Assembly: GCA_903840825.1 (NCBI GenBank)
Contig: CAIMHL010000194.1
Span: forward strand, 1-18,188
Reading direction: 5' to 3'
Length of the DNA stretch: 18,188 nucleotides
Source: an uncultured beta proteobacterium
Lineage (GTDB): Bacteria > Pseudomonadota > Gammaproteobacteria > Burkholderiales > Burkholderiaceae_C
Shown here: piece after piece, positions 1 to 8,797 of the stretch
How positions within the stretch are numbered: the first letter of the stretch is position 1
Layout: every line of letters starts with the position of its first letter
Notes under the pieces: generated by a model
Database searches by the model: none
Seen by the model: the letters and a program-made list of their open reading frames with translations, nothing else
Told to the model about the DNA's origin: nothing
Translations under genes and position numbers: made by a program

Positions 1-790
1 TGCGGCGCTGCACGGTGAAGTGCATTTGTCCCGCCACGGCCCGCACGTTGACGGCCCGCACTTGCGCACCCTCATTGAAGCCGTAGCTGGTGATGGGGCA
101 GGTCACCTCGGTGACGATGTCCTGCACTGCGGGGTCGTCCGTGCACAAAATGGCGGTGCCGTAAAAAGGCATGCGGTGCAGAAAATCGACAAACGCCTGC
201 TTGAGGCGGCCAAAGTCATGGCCATAGGTTTCCATGTGGTCGGCGTCGATATTGGTGACAACCGCCATGACGGGCAACAAATTCAGGAAGGAGGCATCCG
301 ACTCGTCTGCCTCAACCACGATGTAGTCGCCCTGGCCCAACCTGGCATTGGCACCGGCGCTGTTCAAACGACCGCCAATCACGAAGGTGGGGTCCAGTCC
401 GGCCTCGGCCAACACGCTGGCCACCAGACTGGTGGTGGTGGTTTTGCCGTGGGTACCGGCAATGGCAATGCCCTGCTTGAGGCGCATGAGCTCGGCCAGC
501 ATCAGGGCGCGTGGCACCACCGGAATTTGCTTCTCGCGGGCGGTGATGACTTCGGGGTTGTCCGCTAGCACGGCGGTGGAGGTGACCACCGCATCGGCAC
601 CTTGGACATTCAATGCGGCATGTCCCAAATAAGTTTGAATCCCCAATTGCGCCAGGCGCTGCAAAGTCGCGCTGTCTGCCAGGTCTGAGCCTGAGATGGT
701 GTAGCCCAGATTGAACAAAATCTCGGCAATGCCGGACATGCCCACGCCCCCGATACCGACGAAATGAATATGGCGCACTGCGTGTTTCAT
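1..790 (-). CDS. murC: UDP-N-acetylmuramate--L-alanine ligase MurC (partial, 3' end outside window)
   Basis: MurC adds L-Ala to UDP-MurNAc with ATP, the first peptide-stem step, in the cytoplasm. The frame is open from the ATG at 790 down to base 1, giving about 263 N-terminal residues of a protein usually near 470. It begins with the Rossmann-like Mur N-terminal domain (HFVGIGGVGMSGIAE, about 9-23) and has the ATP-binding P-loop GTHGKTTTT at about 112-120. A VVEADESD segment follows, and then TNIDADHMETY, both typical of MurC. Its ATG overlaps the murG TGA by 4 nt (ATGA), so it is the next gene of the same operon. The C-terminal ligase domain is not visible. The identification is firm; integrity of the missing part cannot be judged. 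Confidence 0.96.
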   Translation of the reverse strand, partial: MKHAVRHIHFVGIGGVGMSGIAEILFNLGYTISGSDLADSATLQRLAQLGIQTYLGHAALNVQGADAVVTSTAVLADNPEVITAREKQIPVVPRALMLAELMRLKQGIAIAGTHGKTTTTSLVASVLAEAGLDPTFVIGGRLNSAGANARLGQGDYIVVEADESDASFLNLLPVMAVVTNIDADHMETYGHDFGRLKQAFVDFLHRMPFYGTAILCTDDPAVQDIVTEVTCPITSYGFNEGAQVRAVNVRAVAGQMHFTVQRR

Positions 791-1863
791 TGGCTTAATT
801 CCTCACAGGCCGCGACGATCTTCGCCGCAGCTTCAATTTTTTGTAGTTTTTTGGCTTCAAGCGCCCATGAAAGCAGCTTGGAACGCTCTGTTTTTTGCAG
901 CAATTCAGCCAGGCTTTCGGGCGTTAACGTGGCTTGATCAAGCAGCAGGCCTGCGCCTTGCTTGACCAAAAATTGGGCGTTGTGGGTTTGGTGGTCATCC
1001 ACGGCGAAGGGGAACGGCACAAAACAGGCCGCAGCGCCTACGGCCGCCAACTCGGTCACCGTGCTGGCGCCGGCACGGCAAATGACCAAATCGGCTTCTG
1101 CGAAGGCGTGCGCGGTGTCCTCAATGAACGGGGTCAATTGGGCCCGAACACCGCATTGGGCGTAGTTGGCGCGCAAGGCCTCTATTTGCAGGGCACCGCT
1201 TTGATGAATGACGTGTGGACGTTGGGCATCAGGTAACAGCGCCAATGCGCGAGGCACCACCTCATTTAAAGCTTTGGCACCCAAACTTCCGCCCACAACC
1301 AATATGCGCAAGGAGCCACTGCGACCGGCAAAACGAAGCTGGGGGTCCGCCTGAGTCAAAAAGGCTGAGCGCAGCGGGTTGCCCACCCACTCGCCCTGCT
1401 TCATCACGCGAGGGAAGGCGGTGAAAACCCGGCTAGCCAATCGGGCCAGCACTTTATTGGCCATACCAGCGACTGAATTTTGCTCATGCAGCACCAGCGG
1501 CTTGCCCATCAGGACGCTCATCAAGCCCGCGGGCAAAGTGATGTAGCCGCCCAAGCCGATGACGACATTTGGCTTGACACGGCGCAGCACCTGCACGCTT
1601 TGCCAGCAAGCCCGCAGCAGGTGCACCGGCAACAGGGCCAGTGTGGAGAGGCCTTTGCCACGCACGCCTGAAAAATCAATCGTCTTAAATTCAAAGCCCT
1701 GTGGCGGCACCAATTGGCTTTCCATGCTGGGTTTAGCCGGGCTGCCCACCCCGCCCAGCCAGACCACGCGCCATCCACGCTCGCGCAAAGCAACTGCCAC
1801 GGCAAGTCCAGGGAAAATATGGCCGCCCGTGCCACCGGCCATCACCAAAGCCGTGCGACTCAT
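787..1863 (-). CDS. murG: UDP-GlcNAc:lipid I GlcNAc transferase MurG
   Basis: MurG transfers GlcNAc from UDP-GlcNAc to lipid I, making lipid II at the inner face of the cytoplasmic membrane. The 358-residue product has normal family length and GT-B fold landmarks: the glycine loop GGTGGH at 10-15, HEQNSVAG at 126-133, a second glycine loop GGSLGA at 191-196, and the UDP-sugar-binding stretch CRAGASTVTELAAVG at about 262-276. A short Lys/Ala-rich C-terminal helix closes the protein. The start ATG overlaps the ftsW TGA by 4 nt, and its own TGA overlaps the murC ATG in the same way, indicating translational coupling. No anomalies apart from a short AT-rich codon run near the 3' end (about 837-885). 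Confidence 0.98.
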   Translation of the reverse strand: MSRTALVMAGGTGGHIFPGLAVAVALRERGWRVVWLGGVGSPAKPSMESQLVPPQGFEFKTIDFSGVRGKGLSTLALLPVHLLRACWQSVQVLRRVKPNVVIGLGGYITLPAGLMSVLMGKPLVLHEQNSVAGMANKVLARLASRVFTAFPRVMKQGEWVGNPLRSAFLTQADPQLRFAGRSGSLRILVVGGSLGAKALNEVVPRALALLPDAQRPHVIHQSGALQIEALRANYAQCGVRAQLTPFIEDTAHAFAEADLVICRAGASTVTELAAVGAAACFVPFPFAVDDHQTHNAQFLVKQGAGLLLDQATLTPESLAELLQKTERSKLLSWALEAKKLQKIEAAAKIVAACEELSQ

Positions 1864-3116
1864 ACCCGGCCTCCGTGCATGAGTTGGCGGTTTTCATAAT
1901 CTATGCGCAGCACCACGGCGAGGGCCACCAAGTTAACCAAGATGGCGGAGCCGCCATAGCTCATCAAAGGCAAGGTCAAACCCTTGGTGGGCAAAGCACC
2001 CAGATTCACGCCCATGTTGATGAAGGCCTGAAAACCCATCCAGATACCCACGCCTTGCGCCACCAGACCGGCAAAAACCCGGTCCATCGCAATCGCCTGG
2101 CGGCCAATGTGCATCATGCGCCGGGTCAGCCAGAGGAACAGACCGATGACCAGCACCACACCCACCAGCCCAAATTCTTCGCCAATCACGGCCAGTAAAA
2201 AGTCGGTATGGGCCTCGGGCAACCAATGAAGTTTCTCGACGCTGCCGCCCAGGCCGACGCCGAATATTTCGCCCCGGCCAATCGCAATCAGGGAGTGGGT
2301 GAGCTGGTAGCCTTTGGCGATGGCGTTGTCCTCGCTCCAAGGGTCCAGGTAGGCAAAAATTCGCTCGCGCCGCCACTGGCTGGACGCGATGATCATGCCA
2401 AATATCCCGACCAGCAGAGTGACGATAAGAAAAAACATGCGGGCGTTGACACCGCCTAAAAACAAAATACCCATCGCAATCACGGCAATCACCATGAAGG
2501 CACCCATGTCTGGCTCCAGCAGCAGCAAAACGCCGACCACTGCGACAGCCGCCACCATCGGCCAAACCGCGCGGAAGAAACGTTCCTTCACATCCATCTT
2601 GCGAACCATGTAGTCGGCGGCATACAAAAGAACGGTGAACTTGACCAGCTCGGAGGGCTGAAAACTAAACGGCCCCAGTGCAATCCAACGGCGCGCGCCG
2701 TAAACCACTTTGCCGACGTGGGGCACCAACACCAGCACCAACAACACCAGCGAGCCTAAAAACAAGGCTGGGGCCAACTTTTCCCAGGTGGTCATCGGCA
2801 CTTGAAAAGCAATTAGTGCGGCCACGAACGAGATCACCAACCACAACATGTGGCGAAACAGAAAATAGGTTGGGGTGTACTTGGCAAAGCGGGGGTTTTC
2901 CGGCATGGCAATGGAGGCCGAATACACCATCACCATGCCCCAAGCGAGCAAAGCAACTACCACCCAGATCAGCGCCTGGTCGAAACCCATCGCCTGAGTA
3001 GGGGCGCTGCCAGTGGCAAAGCGGCGGTTTTCGCCCAGTCGCACTGGCAAGACATCTTCCACAGGCTGACGCAGCCCCGAAAACCAGCCCGCCAAACGTT
3101 CCTTGACCGCACTCAC
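1860..3116 (-). CDS. ftsW: SEDS-family septal peptidoglycan glycosyltransferase FtsW
   Basis: FtsW polymerises lipid II glycan strands at the septum in partnership with FtsI. The 418-residue protein has a cytoplasmic N-terminus of about 45 residues followed by multiple hydrophobic segments, consistent with the ten-helix SEDS fold. Signature stretches are GARRWIALGPFSFQPSELVK (about 140-159), the IGRGEIFGVGLGGS block (279-292), the LPEAHTDFLLAVIGEEFG loop with the presumed catalytic Asp at about 305, and LPTKGLTLPLMSYGGS (375-390). The start is GTG at 3116, overlapping the murD TGA as GTGA. Its stop overlaps the murG ATG. RodA is the alternative SEDS protein, but the dcw position between murD and murG makes FtsW secure. 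Confidence 0.97.
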   Translation of the reverse strand: MSAVKERLAGWFSGLRQPVEDVLPVRLGENRRFATGSAPTQAMGFDQALIWVVVALLAWGMVMVYSASIAMPENPRFAKYTPTYFLFRHMLWLVISFVAALIAFQVPMTTWEKLAPALFLGSLVLLVLVLVPHVGKVVYGARRWIALGPFSFQPSELVKFTVLLYAADYMVRKMDVKERFFRAVWPMVAAVAVVGVLLLLEPDMGAFMVIAVIAMGILFLGGVNARMFFLIVTLLVGIFGMIIASSQWRRERIFAYLDPWSEDNAIAKGYQLTHSLIAIGRGEIFGVGLGGSVEKLHWLPEAHTDFLLAVIGEEFGLVGVVLVIGLFLWLTRRMMHIGRQAIAMDRVFAGLVAQGVGIWMGFQAFINMGVNLGALPTKGLTLPLMSYGGSAILVNLVALAVVLRIDYENRQLMHGGRV

Positions 3117-4630
3117 AGGGTGCCCTCCATGTCCACACCCGCCGCGCTGGCGATCTCGTTGACCGCCTCACAAAAAGCGCGGGCGCGGTGCTCGTAGTTG
3201 TCAAACATGTCAAAACTAGCGCACGCTGGCGACATCAGAACCGCATCACCCGCGTGCGCTTTGGCATTGGCCAGCGCCACGGCCTGGCTCATGGTGTCGG
3301 CATGAACCAAGGGCACCCCTGACTCCTGCAAAGCGGCCTCAATCACCGGGGCATCGCGGCCGATCAGCACCACCGCACGAGCGTAGCGCGCCACCGGCTC
3401 GGCCAGGGGCGAGAAGTCTTGCCCCTTGCCCTCGCCACCCAAAATAACGATCACCCGGCGGTCTGCACCCAAGCCCGCCAAAGCGGCCACGGTAGCGCCC
3501 ACATTGGTGCCTTTACTGTCGTCAAAGAATTCGACTTCATTGAAAATGCCAATCGGCTCTACCCGGTGCGGCTCACCCCGGTATTCGCGCAAGCCATACA
3601 ACATGGGGCCTAGCGCGCACCCTGCTGCGCTGGCCAAAGCCAGGGCCGCCAAGGCGTTGACCGCATTGTGACGCCCTCGAATACGCAGGGCATCGGCCGG
3701 CATCAGCCGCTGGATGTGCAACTCAACTTCTTCGCCTTTGCGCTTTTTGAGCGTTTCATCGGCTTCCAGCGCGCGCACCAGCCACACCATGCCGTTGACT
3801 TGTTCAATGCCAAAGTCCCCAGGGCGCTGGGGCATGTCACCGCCAAAGGTCACATAGGTCCGGTAAAGCGGGCGCTGCAACTTGACGCGCACTGGCTCTG
3901 GCAGCATCGCCATCACGGCAGCGTCTTCGCGGTTCAACAGCATCAGGCCGGCCTTGCCGAAGATGCCACTTTTGGCCGCTGCGTAAGCGGCCATAGAACC
4001 GTGCCAGTCCAGATGGTCTTGCGACAGGTTGAGCACCACGGCGGCAGTAGGCTCAAAGCTGGTGTCGCCATCCAGCTGAAAACTGGACAACTCAATCACC
4101 CAAACTTCAGGGAGCGCGTCAGCTTCTAGGTGCGCCGTCAAGGTATCCAACAAAGCGGGGCCGATGTTGCCCGCCACAGCCACCGTTTTTCCGGCGCGAC
4201 TGACCAACTGGCCTGCCAGTGACGTGACGGTAGTTTTGCCGTTGGTGCCCGTGACGGCCAGCACTTTGGGCTGGTAATCGCTCGCTACCCCGAGGTCAAG
4301 CAGGGCTTGAGAAAATAAGCCTAATTCGCCTGCAGACCATAAGCCAATTGCTTGAGCAGCTTTTAAAACAGGAGCAACTTCAGCTGGTGTCAAACCGGGG
4401 CTTTTGAACACAGCCCGAATGTCGGTACCCTCCACCAAGCTGGCATTTAAGGGGCCACTGACAAAACGGGCTCCAGGCACTTCCTGTTGCAAGGTGGCCA
4501 ACTGGGGCGGTGCTGTACGGGTATCCGCCACCGTCACCTGCGCACCGCAACGGGCGCACCAACGCGCCATCGCCAGGCCGGAGATGCCTAGGCCCAGGAT
4601 GAGAACGTGTTGGTCTTTAAGAGCTATCAC
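3113..4630 (-). CDS. murD: UDP-N-acetylmuramoyl-L-alanine--D-glutamate ligase MurD
   Basis: MurD adds D-Glu to UDP-MurNAc-L-Ala in the cytoplasm. The protein shows the N-terminal nucleotide-binding motif LILGLGISGLA (10-20), the P-loop GTNGKTT (128-134), NLSQDHLDWHGS (201-212), the RIRGRHNAVNA motif of the C-terminal ligase domain (317-327) and the family-typical MSPACASFDMFDNYEHRA near the C-terminus (466-483). At 505 residues it is longer than the E. coli enzyme (438); part of the surplus is a charged stretch at about 285-310 before the RGRHN motif. Translation starts at GTG 4630, 3 nt after the mraY stop, and ends in a GTGA overlap with ftsW. Codons around 4305-4378 are unusually A/T-ending compared with the rest of the gene. 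Confidence 0.97.
   Translation of the reverse strand: MIALKDQHVLILGLGISGLAMARWCARCGAQVTVADTRTAPPQLATLQQEVPGARFVSGPLNASLVEGTDIRAVFKSPGLTPAEVAPVLKAAQAIGLWSAGELGLFSQALLDLGVASDYQPKVLAVTGTNGKTTVTSLAGQLVSRAGKTVAVAGNIGPALLDTLTAHLEADALPEVWVIELSSFQLDGDTSFEPTAAVVLNLSQDHLDWHGSMAAYAAAKSGIFGKAGLMLLNREDAAVMAMLPEPVRVKLQRPLYRTYVTFGGDMPQRPGDFGIEQVNGMVWLVRALEADETLKKRKGEEVELHIQRLMPADALRIRGRHNAVNALAALALASAAGCALGPMLYGLREYRGEPHRVEPIGIFNEVEFFDDSKGTNVGATVAALAGLGADRRVIVILGGEGKGQDFSPLAEPVARYARAVVLIGRDAPVIEAALQESGVPLVHADTMSQAVALANAKAHAGDAVLMSPACASFDMFDNYEHRARAFCEAVNEIASAAGVDMEGTL
4350..4379 (-). repeat. AT-rich island in murD related to one in rlmI (possible dispersed-repeat remnant)
   Basis: This is the partner of 15842-15871: minus-strand GCTCCTGTTTTAAAAGCTGC lies in the same orientation and the same reading frame relative to its gene. 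The A/T-ending codon run continues toward about 4305. A weaker relative in murE (8401-8432) shares AAGCT, four variable bases, then AAGCAATT. Confidence 0.4.
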
Positions 4631-4633
4631 GGT

Positions 4634-5812
4634 TTAACGCAGCTTCAAGGTAGACAAACCGACCAGGCACAAGAGCATGGTGATGATCCAGAAACGAACC
4701 ACCACTTGGGTCTCTTTCCAACCGCTTTTCTCAAAGTGGTGGTGCAAAGGTGCCATTTTCAAAAGTCGGCGCCCTTGGCCATATTTTTTCTTGGTGTATT
4801 TGAACCAGGTGACCTGCATCATGACCGACAGGGCTTCCACCACAAAGATGCCGCCCATGATGGCCAGCACAATTTCCTGGCGCACGATCACAGCAATCGT
4901 GCCCAGCGCTGCGCCCAGTGCCAAAGCGCCCACATCACCCATAAAAACTTGCGCGGGGTGCGTGTTGAACCACAAAAAGGCCAAACCGGCACCGGCCATG
5001 GCCGAGCAGAAAATCAGCAATTCGCCAGAGCCCGGAATGTGCGGGAAAAACAAGTACTTGGAGTACACCGCACTGCCCGTCACGTAAGCAAACACACCCA
5101 GCGACGAGCCCACCAGCACCACGGGCATGATGGCCAGACCGTCCAGGCCGTCCGTCAAATTGACCGCATTGCTGGAGCCCACAATCACCAGGTAAGTGAG
5201 CAGCACAAAACCCAACACGCCCAAGGGATAGCTGATTTCCTTGAATAAAGGCAGCAGCAGGCCAGCTTTGGGCGGCAAATTCAAATCAAACCCGGATTGC
5301 ACCCATTTCAGGAACAACTCCAGCACGCGCAAATTGGAACTCTCCGAGATGCTGAACACGAGGTAGAGCGCCGCCAACAAGCCAATGACCGACTGCCACA
5401 GGTATTTTTCGCGCGAAGGCATGCCCTCGGGGTCTTTGTTGACCACCTTGCGCCAGTCATCCACCCAGCCAATAGCGCCAAAACCCAGGGTGACCACCAG
5501 CACGATCCAGACAAAGCGGTTGCTCAGGTCAGCCCAGAGCAAAGTAGAGACCGAAATACACAGCAATATCAACACGCCACCCATCGTGGGTGTACCGCTT
5601 TTGACCATGTGCGAGTCCATGCCGTAACCGCGAATAGGCTGGCCAATTTTGAGCTCGGCCAGGCGACGAATTACATAGGGGCCGGCGATCAGGCCCATGA
5701 GGAGCGCCGTCACAGCGGCCATCACGGCGCGCAAAGTCAGGTACTGAAAAACGCGCAAAAATCCGAAACCGGACGACTGCGATTGAAGCCATTGGGCAAG
5801 ACTTAAGAGCAT
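4634..5812 (-). CDS. mraY: phospho-N-acetylmuramoyl-pentapeptide-transferase MraY
   Basis: MraY transfers phospho-MurNAc-pentapeptide to undecaprenyl phosphate, forming lipid I; it is an integral membrane enzyme of about ten helices. The 392-residue protein carries the hallmarks: KSGTPTMGG at 71-79, the Asp pair GWVDDWRK (118-119), NAVNLTDGLDGLA at 215-227, the NTHPAQVFMGDVGALALG loop with its conserved Asp near 293, and the cytoplasmic histidine motif MAPLHHHFE at 353-361. Hydrophobic segments alternate with these loops as expected. The ATG at 5812 lies 15 nt after the murEF stop, and murD starts 3 nt after its TAA, so it belongs to the same transcript. Confidence 0.98.
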   Translation of the reverse strand: MLLSLAQWLQSQSSGFGFLRVFQYLTLRAVMAAVTALLMGLIAGPYVIRRLAELKIGQPIRGYGMDSHMVKSGTPTMGGVLILLCISVSTLLWADLSNRFVWIVLVVTLGFGAIGWVDDWRKVVNKDPEGMPSREKYLWQSVIGLLAALYLVFSISESSNLRVLELFLKWVQSGFDLNLPPKAGLLLPLFKEISYPLGVLGFVLLTYLVIVGSSNAVNLTDGLDGLAIMPVVLVGSSLGVFAYVTGSAVYSKYLFFPHIPGSGELLIFCSAMAGAGLAFLWFNTHPAQVFMGDVGALALGAALGTIAVIVRQEIVLAIMGGIFVVEALSVMMQVTWFKYTKKKYGQGRRLLKMAPLHHHFEKSGWKETQVVVRFWIITMLLCLVGLSTLKLR

Positions 5813-5827
5813 GACGAAGACCTGGCG

Positions 5828-8797
5828 TTAATGTGATTCGACATGGATTTCTTTCTTTTTTTGCAGAGCAGCGCTGGCGATGGCCTCCACCACACGTTCC
5901 ATCTTCATGAAGCGTGAGCCTTTGACCAGCACACTGCCCACAGTGGGCAACTCAGCCAGCACGGCGGCTTGAAGTGCCGCGATATCCGGGAAATGGCGGG
6001 CCGTACCAAAGCTATTCGCCGCCGCGCTGGACAAATCGCCCAGCGTAAAAAGTTGCTCAATGCCCACTTGGCGGGCCAAGGCACCGGCCTCGGCATGAAA
6101 CGCAGGGCCTTGGTTGCCCACTTCACCCATGTCGCCCAGCACCAATAACCGGGGGCCGGGCAAGGCCGCCAGCACCGCAATAGCGGCCTGCACGGAATCA
6201 GGGTTGGCGTTGTAGGTGTCGTCAATGAGTGTGATGGCCCGGCCGTCGATGCTGACCATCAACGCCCGTGAGCGGCCTTTGACCGGCTCAAAGGCTGACA
6301 GCCCTTGGGCAATCACCGCCAGAGGGACACCGGCGGCGAGCGTGCAAGCCACGGCGGCCAAAGAATTTTTGACGTTGTGCATACCTGCAATGTGCAAGGC
6401 GTAGTCAATAGCGCCCGCGGGAGTCTGGACGCTGACTTGCCAGGCAGCGCCGGCCCAAGTGGCCTGAACGCCGCGCACATCAGCCCGTACCACGCCCTCA
6501 TTGGCGAGGCCAAACTTCAAGGTCGACCGAGCGCCTGCCTTGGCCATCCAGACCGGGGTGAAATCATCATCGACCGGGAACACCGCCACGCCTGAAGCGC
6601 TCAAGGCATCAATCACAGCGCCGTTTTCTTCGGCCACTGCTTGAACTGTGGCCATAAATTCCAAGTGCTCGCGCTGTGCGTTGTTCACCAGCGCAATCGT
6701 GGGCTGGGCTACTGCTGCCAACACGGCAATTTCACCGGGGTGGTTCATGCCCAACTCCACCACGGCTAGGGCATGGTGGCGGCGCAGGCGCAACACAGTC
6801 AAGGGCACGCCAATCTCGTTGTTGAGATTGCCCTGTGTAGCCAGAAAAGCCTCTGGCAGATAAGCTTTCAAAATCGACGCGATCATTTGCGTCACGGTGG
6901 TTTTGCCATTGCTGCCGGTCACTGCCATCAGCGGCAATGAGAACTGGGCACGCCAGCGCGTCGCCAACTCGCCCAAAGCCGCCTTGGCATCAGGCACCAC
7001 CAAGCCCGGCAAACCGGCCTCACGCAATTTAGACAGTGCCTGCGCGCCCTGACACAGGGCCGCCACTGCGCCCCGGGCTTTGGCCTCAGCCAGAAAATCA
7101 TTGGCGTCAAAACGCTCACCCTTCAAAGCGACAAACAAGTCGCCGGGCTGGAGCGTGCGCGTATCGGTGTGAACGCGCTTGAAGGCGACATCGCCCTCGC
7201 TTGAGAAGCTGGCTTGTGTCAGCCAGCGCTGCGCTTGCGCGAGTGTCATCATGGCATCGGCGTCCAGACCTAGGGCTGTCGGCATAACAATCGACAAGGC
7301 CTGCTGTACTTGCGCCATGTCAGAAAAAGTGATTCGCTGACCCATCGTCTCTTGGTAGTCTTCATGGCCCTTACCGGCGACCAAGACCACATCCTGCGGG
7401 GCCGCTCTGGCACAAGCCTGAGCAATGGCACGGGCACGGTCAAGCTCGACGATGACGGTTTGGCAACCGCTCATGCCCAGTAAAATCTGACTGGCAATGG
7501 TGAGCGGCTCCTCACGGCGGGGGTTGTCGCTGGTGACGATGGTGTGGTCGGCATGGCGTGCCGCCATAGCGCCCATCAGGGGCCGCTTGACCGCATCGCG
7601 GTCGCCGCCACAGCCAAAAACACACCAAAGCTGACCACCCCGTTGCTCAGCCAAGGGGCGCAAGGCTTGCAGCGCCTGGCCCAACGCATCAGGCGTGTGG
7701 GCGTAATCGACGGCCACCAAAGGCTGGCCCACGCCACCGGCACACGCCATGCGACCGGGCACGGGCGACAGGTCAAGACACGCCGCAACAACCGCCTCAA
7801 GCGGCACACCCAAGGTGCGCATGGCGGCCATCACACCCAGCAGATTAGCGATATTGAAGTTGCCGATCAACTTGGTTTGCAAGGTGTGGACGACACCATC
7901 TGGCACACCGGCTTCGCGCACCTTGAATTGCAAACCCAGGGCTTCGATGCGAATGTCAAAGGCCTCAAGGCGCGCGGGCCCCTGGCACGACACGGTCCAA
8001 ACATCAAGCGCTTGGCCTTGCAGCTTGTTCGCCAGCAAACGCCCCTGCGGGTCATCCACATTAACAACTGCTGATTGAAGCCCCGGCCACTCAAACAACT
8101 GCTCTTTGGCCAGCCAATAGTTCGCCATCGAGCCGTGGTAATCCAGGTGGTCTTGCGTAAAGTTGGTGAATATCGCCGTGCAAACCTGCGTGCCATCAAG
8201 GCGATGCTCTTCGAGGCCAATCGACGAGGCTTCAATGGCACAGGCCTTGATACCTTGGTCCACAAAACGCCTAAACGCTTGCTGCAGCTGCACAGGGTCA
8301 GGCGTGGTCAGGCCAGTGACGATCAAATCAGAGGCCGAATGTGTGGCCCCGGGCACCGGTGGCACTCCAATGCCTAAAGTGCCCACCATAGCGCATGGGA
8401 ATTGCTTAACTAGCTTCAAATTTGATAGCGCCTGAGCCAACCACCAGGCGCTTGAGGTTTTGCCGTTGGTGCCCGTGATAGCGATCACGTCCAGCGCTTG
8501 GCTGGGTTGTTGAAAGTAGGCGGCCGCCACCGGACCGCTGGCGGCCTTGAGTTGCTTGAAACAGGCCACAGCCTCGTTGTTAAAGGAAAAAGCCTCCAAG
8601 CCCTCAAACTCAACCAAACAAGCGGTCGCGCCCTGAGCCAGGGCACTGGCCACATGCTGGCGAGCATCGGTGGCAGCACCTGGCCAGGCAATAAAACCGT
8701 CGCCCGGACCCACTTTGCGGCTGTCTGTCTGGAGCGTGCCCGTGACGCGGCTACGCAACCAGTGGGCGGCATCGGTGGGGGTTTGAAGTTCAAGCAT
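5828..8797 (-). CDS. murEF: bifunctional MurE-MurF: tripeptide synthetase fused to D-Ala-D-Ala-adding ligase
   Basis: One uninterrupted frame encodes two consecutive Mur ligases, about 989 residues. The N-terminal half is MurE, which adds meso-DAP: P-loop TGTNGKTSS at about 108-116, NFTQDHLDYHGSM near 212-224, and the DAP-specificity motif DNPRREEP at about 424-431. The second half, starting near the MMTLAQAQRWL stretch (about 516), is MurF, which adds D-Ala-D-Ala: P-loop TGSNGKTT at 627-634, the NNAQREHLEFM motif near 705-715, and DDTYNANPDS near 859-868. A roughly 15-residue linker joins them with no stop codon. MurE/MurF fusions are known in Bordetella and Comamonadaceae. I chose ATG 8797, which overlaps the ftsI stop as TGATG; GTG 8800, just before it, is also possible. 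Confidence 0.96.
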   Translation of the reverse strand: MLELQTPTDAAHWLRSRVTGTLQTDSRKVGPGDGFIAWPGAATDARQHVASALAQGATACLVEFEGLEAFSFNNEAVACFKQLKAASGPVAAAYFQQPSQALDVIAITGTNGKTSSAWWLAQALSNLKLVKQFPCAMVGTLGIGVPPVPGATHSASDLIVTGLTTPDPVQLQQAFRRFVDQGIKACAIEASSIGLEEHRLDGTQVCTAIFTNFTQDHLDYHGSMANYWLAKEQLFEWPGLQSAVVNVDDPQGRLLANKLQGQALDVWTVSCQGPARLEAFDIRIEALGLQFKVREAGVPDGVVHTLQTKLIGNFNIANLLGVMAAMRTLGVPLEAVVAACLDLSPVPGRMACAGGVGQPLVAVDYAHTPDALGQALQALRPLAEQRGGQLWCVFGCGGDRDAVKRPLMGAMAARHADHTIVTSDNPRREEPLTIASQILLGMSGCQTVIVELDRARAIAQACARAAPQDVVLVAGKGHEDYQETMGQRITFSDMAQVQQALSIVMPTALGLDADAMMTLAQAQRWLTQASFSSEGDVAFKRVHTDTRTLQPGDLFVALKGERFDANDFLAEAKARGAVAALCQGAQALSKLREAGLPGLVVPDAKAALGELATRWRAQFSLPLMAVTGSNGKTTVTQMIASILKAYLPEAFLATQGNLNNEIGVPLTVLRLRRHHALAVVELGMNHPGEIAVLAAVAQPTIALVNNAQREHLEFMATVQAVAEENGAVIDALSASGVAVFPVDDDFTPVWMAKAGARSTLKFGLANEGVVRADVRGVQATWAGAAWQVSVQTPAGAIDYALHIAGMHNVKNSLAAVACTLAAGVPLAVIAQGLSAFEPVKGRSRALMVSIDGRAITLIDDTYNANPDSVQAAIAVLAALPGPRLLVLGDMGEVGNQGPAFHAEAGALARQVGIEQLFTLGDLSSAAANSFGTARHFPDIAALQAAVLAELPTVGSVLVKGSRFMKMERVVEAIASAALQKKKEIHVESH

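Noticed and set aside
837..885. AT-rich run near the murG 3' end resembling the murD/rlmI islands
   Set aside because: The resemblance is loose and the encoded Lys-rich helix fits the normal MurG C-terminus, so I did not count it as another copy.
4607..5248. Long plus-strand open frame of 213 codons opposite mraY
   Set aside because: It is antisense to a firmly identified gene, its product is rich in His/Gln/Arg as expected from reversed codons, and no ribosome binding site or family resemblance is seen. The same holds for the other plus-strand frames, such as 14063-14797 and 7544-8074.
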